DNA from: Actinomycetota bacterium
GTDB taxonomy: Bacteria; Actinomycetota; AC-67
DNA: 64,000 nucleotides
NCBI GenBank assembly: GCA_041658565.1
Contig: JBAZZY010000011.1
Coordinates: 1-64,000, forward strand
Direction: 5' to 3'
Shown here: one piece after another, positions 59,266-64,000 of the stretch
Layout: the number at the start of each line of letters is the position of its first letter
Position numbering within the stretch: position 1 is the stretch's first letter
Notes under the pieces: model-generated
Told to the model about the DNA's origin: nothing
Seen by the model: the letters and a program-made list of their open reading frames with translations, nothing else
Databases searched by the model: none
Made by a program: the position numbers and the translations under genes

Positions 59266-62090
59266 TAGCCGTCGTCCTCGATAGATTCGACTTCGACGTC
59301 GCTCAGGCCAAGTTGTCGAAGCCCTTCCAGTACTACAAGGTTCAGGGTCTCTTGTGGAATCCCGGCCATACCTCCATCCGCGCGAATGACCATGTCAACA
59401 GCGAGTTCCGTGCTCGACGCGGACAGCGGTAGCACCGCTACCTTTACGACTTCTCGAGCCTTGGTTCCAGGCACGTTCGAGATGCGGATCGTCACCGATC
59501 GAATTGAGGCCGGGCCGCCGACTTTCGCCTTCTTGTCGGCCTCGGCAGGCGCCGAAGGTGTATCTACGAGTCCAGTTCGAGTACTGGATGTCGTCTCAGC
59601 CTGCGGTGCATCGCCATCGGTAGGTGCCCGCTCCTTGATCATCTCCCTGATTGCCGAAGCGCGCACGAGGAACGTTCCGGGCTGAAACTGAATCTCGGTC
59701 GGGTCGATGGAGCGCTCGAACCTCAGGATGGCTTCGGGCGCATCCCAAGATGATCCGCTCGCAAGACCGAAAAGACCACTGCGAACTCCTTCGACGAGGC
59801 AGCTTCGTAGTACGGCTGGGCTCGCGAGCTTTGGGAGTCGGGGGAATCGCGCGAAATAAGACAGAAGCGTATCGAGCTCTACAGCTTCAGTTCCCTCAGG
59901 GAGGAGGCCGAATCGCGCCGCCAGCAAGGCGGCGGGCGCAAGTGTCTCCTCGACGATCCGGTCGGCCCCTCGAAGGTATTCGAGGACTCGCTGATCGATC
60001 TTGACATCGACCTTCGCCGGTCCAAGATCGATGTGATCCAGAGCGGCACCGCCATTGTCTCCCTCGCCCAGAAGCAGCAGATGGCGGTATGCCATCGCTA
60101 CCTGTTGTGGGACCCTTTCCTCCATAGTCGCAAGCCGCTTCTCGAGCTGCTCTCGCTGCTCTGTATTGAATCGATTGAGTCGATGCTTGTCGGACTTCAG
60201 ATCGCGGAGCGCAGCAAGTGTTCGCGTTGATGCTCGCGCCTTAGTCAACGTTGGAGCGTCGGCGCCGACCAGCATCGACGCGTTTCGATTCGCCCGAAAG
60301 GCTGAGCCGCGATGCTCCAGAATGTCGCGCGCCGCTCGCAATGTGTCAGAGGTCTCGTCGCCTCCGATCCGCATCGAGAAATCGAGAATCCCTACCGTTA
60401 GCCGCGGATCATCAGGTAGGTCAGCGGAGGATTCCACCCGAGTCTCCACCCTCAAGGTTGCACTTCCGGGCGCTACCCTTGCGATCGCCTCACGCAGGAG
60501 AGTTTCGATGCGCTCATCGTCGATCGCACCCTCTCTCTCGATAACCACCTTGTTGAGATTCGGTTCAGTCGTGAAGCGATACCGGCCGCCTTCGAGTCGC
60601 ATGTACCAGAGCGCGCCTTCGAGGGCGTCGCGTACATCCTCGATCAGTCCGCGACTTAGCCCGGGCCTTCCTACGCCAAGCAGCATCTGCGCGGCTGAGG
60701 CCCCGAGAACCTTGTCGGCGCCAAATGAATTCAAGAAGGCCGTCGTGGCGAGACCCGTCGCGATTCCGAGCGCGTCAACCTGCCCGCCCCTCCTGCGATC
60801 CTCTTCGGGGGCCTTCGCGTCACGCCGAATGATGTCAGCGTTTAGCGCTGCCTTGTAGCTCTCGCCGGCGAAACGAAGCACCTCACCTCTGATGCCAGAG
60901 TCGTCCAGCCGTACATCCCCGGGATGGATCAACGGCGCCGCGTGTTTCCGCTGACACAGAGCTTTGACCGTGTGCGAGAGCGTACGGAGTGCACCACGGG
61001 TGCGCTGGAAGCCCGAAAGCGAACCCCAACGATTGGTCAGGATGTCAACGAGCTCCGGATGGAACGGGTAAGCAGCTACAAGACGGTCCCGGTAGGACGT
61101 CTCGCGAAACGCGCCAGGAACTGCATCGCCAAGAGATTCGTAATAGTCCGCGTACGCGTTAGCAACGCGCCTGCGCTCGTTCTCGTCCCCCATCGAAACA
61201 AAGAGGCGTCGCTGAAGAATCGGGAAGATATCGTCGCCCTCTACTGGGGTAACGATGTTCTCCTGACGACCAACTACGAGGGACAAGCGCTCTTGCATCT
61301 CCTGCCCGATCGCCGTCGAGTAATCTTCCAGATGCGAGCTCGTGAGCGTGGCAAGCACCGCAGCACCTTTGACGTTCGAAACCGCGGTGCACAGCTCCTT
61401 GATGAACGTCAGAGTCGTCGTCGCCAGACTTCCGTCATGTGCCTTCACCTCAAGAGCCTTGTTTAGATACTCGAGCGTTTCATCAAGGAGAATCAGACAA
61501 GGAGCGTTGGCTTCAAGGAGTCCTGCTAACTCGTGCGTCCCCGAACCCAAGAGTGCGCGATCTTGCTCGGCGTACGGCGCGTACGCGTCGGTTCCTCCCA
61601 AGCGATAGGCGAGCTGCCCAAGGAACGTATGCAATTTGGTCCCATCAGCCGCCTTCTCAGCCTTGCCGGCAACGATGGCGCTTCCATCTAGAACAACGAC
61701 CTTGGCCTTGGGCAAATCCGAGAGTCCGAGGCGTTGTGTCAAGTCCTTCACGAACTTGGTCTGCGCGACACGCTGTGGATCCCGGAACAAATGGTAGGCG
61801 GCCAGGAGGGTGTGAGTCTTCCCTCCGCCAAACTCAGTCTGCAGGCGAAATACACCGGCAGCGGATGAGTCGCCGGAGAGTCTACGAGCCAGCTCACCGA
61901 GAGTCGCTAAGAGGTTCTCTGTGAGGTACGTCTTCTCGAGGAACGTCATAGGATCGAGGTAATCTGCCGGTCCTCTACCGCGATCAACAAGACCGAGGTC
62001 GGCCGCGAAGAGAGACTCGTCGAAAGAACCGTTGGCGATATCGGGTTGTGGCTGGGCGACCGTCCGCCACGATGGAAGGCTATCTACCAT
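59265..62090 (-). CDS. DUF499-like P-loop ATPase
   Basis: The 941-residue protein has Walker A FGGGKTHT at 87-94 following FRLQTEFGGG, and Walker B CLILLDETLEYL at 198-209. A conserved-looking SSHLEDYSTAIGQEMQERLSLVVGR segment, FHPELVDIL, RGALRTLSHTVKAL and a large C-terminal region follow. FQTEFGGGKTHTL-type Walker A and LLDE(L/T)xxYL Walker B identify the DUF499 (Swt1-related) ATPase family. I recall it being annotated beside DUF1156 methylases in anti-phage gene sets. It lies one base after the methylase stop and overlaps the SIR2 start. Confidence 0.8.
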   Translation of the reverse strand: MVDSLPSWRTVAQPQPDIANGSFDESLFAADLGLVDRGRGPADYLDPMTFLEKTYLTENLLATLGELARRLSGDSSAAGVFRLQTEFGGGKTHTLLAAYHLFRDPQRVAQTKFVKDLTQRLGLSDLPKAKVVVLDGSAIVAGKAEKAADGTKLHTFLGQLAYRLGGTDAYAPYAEQDRALLGSGTHELAGLLEANAPCLILLDETLEYLNKALEVKAHDGSLATTTLTFIKELCTAVSNVKGAAVLATLTSSHLEDYSTAIGQEMQERLSLVVGRQENIVTPVEGDDIFPILQRRLFVSMGDENERRRVANAYADYYESLGDAVPGAFRETSYRDRLVAAYPFHPELVDILTNRWGSLSGFQRTRGALRTLSHTVKALCQRKHAAPLIHPGDVRLDDSGIRGEVLRFAGESYKAALNADIIRRDAKAPEEDRRRGGQVDALGIATGLATTAFLNSFGADKVLGASAAQMLLGVGRPGLSRGLIEDVRDALEGALWYMRLEGGRYRFTTEPNLNKVVIEREGAIDDERIETLLREAIARVAPGSATLRVETRVESSADLPDDPRLTVGILDFSMRIGGDETSDTLRAARDILEHRGSAFRANRNASMLVGADAPTLTKARASTRTLAALRDLKSDKHRLNRFNTEQREQLEKRLATMEERVPQQVAMAYRHLLLLGEGDNGGAALDHIDLGPAKVDVKIDQRVLEYLRGADRIVEETLAPAALLAARFGLLPEGTEAVELDTLLSYFARFPRLPKLASPAVLRSCLVEGVRSGLFGLASGSSWDAPEAILRFERSIDPTEIQFQPGTFLVRASAIREMIKERAPTDGDAPQAETTSSTRTGLVDTPSAPAEADKKAKVGGPASIRSVTIRISNVPGTKAREVVKVAVLPLSASSTELAVDMVIRADGGMAGIPQETLNLVVLEGLRQLGLSDVEVESIEDDG

Positions 62091-62091
62091 C

Positions 62092-64000
62092 TCAGATTCG
62101 CTTCGGATCGAATAGAGTGAGTTCTTCGACGCGCGTATTCAACTTCGATGCCGCCTCTGCAAGATTGTCACGGTTGCCCTCCAGCCCGAGAAGCATGGTT
62201 CTCTCTCGTTCACTCTCTGGGAGGCACTGAGCGAGGGCTCGAGCGGCGCTCCAGAAGGTCGGCGTAGCGCCCATCCCCGTCGCTGCCAAGAGCTCTTCCA
62301 GTTCCTTTCGACGACCTGTATCCCAGAGCTGGCATGCCGCGTGTAGCGCATCAACCAAAGTGGGAGATGGGCCGATTCTTATGTTCTTTCTCTCATGAGG
62401 TCCGAGTACCGAAAAGTTCGAACCAAGCTGCTTCACGATGCCCCCAGGCCGAGAGAGGTGACTCAGATCGACATCGAAGGCTCTTTCTAGTTTGTACGCT
62501 TCATCGGCTGGGATTGACGCCGTCAGATACGCCCAACGCCACGTCAAATAGAAGAGCGACTCAGGGTCTAGACCTGTCAATGAGTCGGCGCCCAGAAGGC
62601 GTCTCATGGCGTGACGCGCGACTGCCTGCCGCGAGAGAACCATCAAGTCTGCGACGTCAACCTCCTCACCAGAGAGTCGCACGATTCTTGAATACTGGGC
62701 AAACACTTCAAAGGCTGGGCCGATGGCAGAAACGAAGTAGTCGGCTCCAACCAATCCCATCTCCTCGAACGCATCGAGCCGTTCCGCGATGCGCGTCTCG
62801 AGGGCACGCACGATGTCGTCGTAGAACCCTTCGGTGTGGGCCTGCTGCGGACGACAAACGAGCACCACCGAGGAGCCAAGGACTGCGCTGATTTGCGCCG
62901 TACTGCGCGCCGCACGCTCGGAGCGCATGGGCCACGACGTTGACACCACGAGGCCGGCGGTTCGGAGTGCGCGCAGCAGACGCTCCCACGCCGCAACGTC
63001 AGTGTGAGCAAAGACGATGGAGACGATGCCGTCCGGCTTAACCACGCGCGCCATCTCGTTGAGAGCACGCTGGAGCCGTGTCTCAAACTCTTCGTGGGAA
63101 ATGTATTCTGGCGATTTCTTATCTGCTCGGGTTTCTATGACCTCTTGCTGCTTCGGGGTCAACGGAACGGCGAAGACGCCAGGATGCAGGTGGCCGACGC
63201 TTCGCTTTAGCCAAACATAGAAGAAGTCGGAGAGGTCTCCGTACTGGATTGCGTCGTAGTAGGGGGGATCAACCACGACAGCGTCGAACGTGCCGTTGGG
63301 AAAGGGCAGGTGCTGAGCGTCGCCGCGCTGCACTACCGCCGGAGTCGAGCCGGTCGAGGAACAGTGTTCAAGAGCCAAGCGGATCCAGCGGACCGCGCCT
63401 TCCCAACTTCCGGAGCCTGCCCCGAAAGGATCCGGTTCTACATAATCCCAAACCATGGCTATCGCCTGCCTCGGAAAGGTATGGGCGACAGCTTCCAGCG
63501 TCGGAAGCCAACTAGTGAAAGATGAGTTGTAGTCGGCGGTTCGATCTACACAAAGCGCGAGAAGAGTGGACACTGCCACAGCGCGGTCCGCGTCCATGCC
63601 CTCCGCAATCATCTGTTCGTGCGCGCCGCGGACAGCTTGACAGAGGGAACCAAGAACGTAGAGCTGGCGATCGTTGAACAAACCGCGGAAGGTGTCGATA
63701 CCGTAAACAAGGTTTCCATAGCGCCGGTACTGCGACTTCACCATAGGCTCATCCGGCAGGGCGCTCGTACCATCTGGAGTCTCCTTGAGCTCGCCGAGCC
63801 GGGCCTGTGCCAGCGCCTCCGCGCCTTCAATTTCGGAAGGTCGCGGCATCCGATAAGTCCGGACGCGACCTTCGATTTCTAGGACGGCATAGAGACGGCG
63901 ACCGAAGCCGACCCTCTTCCCGTAATCGCGGACGGCCTTGGCTTCCGACGATGAACCGCACGCGGGGCAAGTTACGGAACTCGCCTTAACGGTCCCGATC
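62092..64000 (-). CDS. DUF1156-like adenine/cytosine DNA methylase, 5' end beyond window
   Basis: The frame is open to the window edge, so the N-terminus is missing. The visible 636 residues begin with a zinc-finger-like TCPACGSS...YGKRVGFGRRLYAVLEI at about 10-40 from the edge, typical of DUF1156 methylases. FPNGTFDAVVVDPPYYDAIQYGDLSDFFYVWLKR, with catalytic DPPY, and AVPLTPKQQEVIE follow. PDGIVSIVFAHTDVAAWERLLRALRTAGL is the downstream fold. The remaining C-terminus is helical. DPPY methylases modify adenine N6 or cytosine N4. An ATG at 63849 is inside the zinc-finger-to-core region and is not the true start. It heads the visible cassette. Confidence 0.82.
   Translation of the reverse strand, partial: IGTVKASSVTCPACGSSSEAKAVRDYGKRVGFGRRLYAVLEIEGRVRTYRMPRPSEIEGAEALAQARLGELKETPDGTSALPDEPMVKSQYRRYGNLVYGIDTFRGLFNDRQLYVLGSLCQAVRGAHEQMIAEGMDADRAVAVSTLLALCVDRTADYNSSFTSWLPTLEAVAHTFPRQAIAMVWDYVEPDPFGAGSGSWEGAVRWIRLALEHCSSTGSTPAVVQRGDAQHLPFPNGTFDAVVVDPPYYDAIQYGDLSDFFYVWLKRSVGHLHPGVFAVPLTPKQQEVIETRADKKSPEYISHEEFETRLQRALNEMARVVKPDGIVSIVFAHTDVAAWERLLRALRTAGLVVSTSWPMRSERAARSTAQISAVLGSSVVLVCRPQQAHTEGFYDDIVRALETRIAERLDAFEEMGLVGADYFVSAIGPAFEVFAQYSRIVRLSGEEVDVADLMVLSRQAVARHAMRRLLGADSLTGLDPESLFYLTWRWAYLTASIPADEAYKLERAFDVDLSHLSRPGGIVKQLGSNFSVLGPHERKNIRIGPSPTLVDALHAACQLWDTGRRKELEELLAATGMGATPTFWSAARALAQCLPESERERTMLLGLEGNRDNLAEAASKLNTRVEELTLFDPKRI

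Noticed and set aside
1..64000. tRNA, rRNA, CRISPR arrays, insertion sequences with terminal repeats
   Set aside because: Scanned by eye on both strands; nothing convincing was found, though short tRNAs can be missed without a tool.

Overview
The window is GC-rich DNA with very frequent GCGCGC runs, many ATGA stop/start overlaps and several genes that look leaderless. This fits a high-GC Gram-positive, most likely an actinobacterium (Actinomycetota), possibly an uncultured lineage. No rRNA, tRNA, ribosomal-protein gene or CRISPR array was seen, so the taxon stays an inference.

Region 1 (1-27 kb) is mostly chromosomal metabolism and envelope. It opens with the end of a CcdA-type membrane protein facing three small membrane or secreted proteins. 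A GMC oxidoreductase follows, then a KdpE-like regulator and a truncated KdpD-like kinase, divergent from a small membrane protein and a KimA-like potassium permease. This looks like a potassium-homeostasis locus without KdpFABC. Next come two overlapping secreted ceramidase-like genes, an aldehyde dehydrogenase, a SHOCT protein, a DUF6351-type secreted protein and a TetR-led operon (regulator, class III aminotransferase, SCP2 protein, APC permease). The region ends with a frameshifted SEC-C protein and a secreted subtilisin-like protein with degenerate catalytic residues and a seven-repeat FG-GAP propeller.

Region 2 (27-43 kb) is dominated by surface proteins: a giant Ig-repeat protein of about 2,700 residues with near-identical tandem repeats, and three genes for SipW-type/Ig-like exported proteins. 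Between them lies a stretch of decayed gene fragments (36.9-37.7 kb).

Region 3 (43-55 kb) is an accessory zone: two class II Fic proteins with repeat arrays over their starts, a VapBC-like module with a dyad operator, an AbiEi/AbiEii-like pair, an orphan ribbon-helix-helix protein and several broken genes, mixed with ordinary metabolic genes.

Region 4 (55.1-64 kb and beyond the right edge) is a five-gene, single-strand, tightly coupled cassette: a DUF1156-like DNA methylase (5' end outside the window), a DUF499-like ATPase, a SIR2-like protein, a 201-residue protein of unknown function and an SMC/Rad50-like ATPase with a zinc hook. Base use differs from the rest. It reads as an anti-phage system, and the SIR2-small-SMC half resembles a three-component ABC-ATPase conflict module fused to a DUF1156-DUF499 modification module. 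It is the strongest candidate here for a poorly described system.
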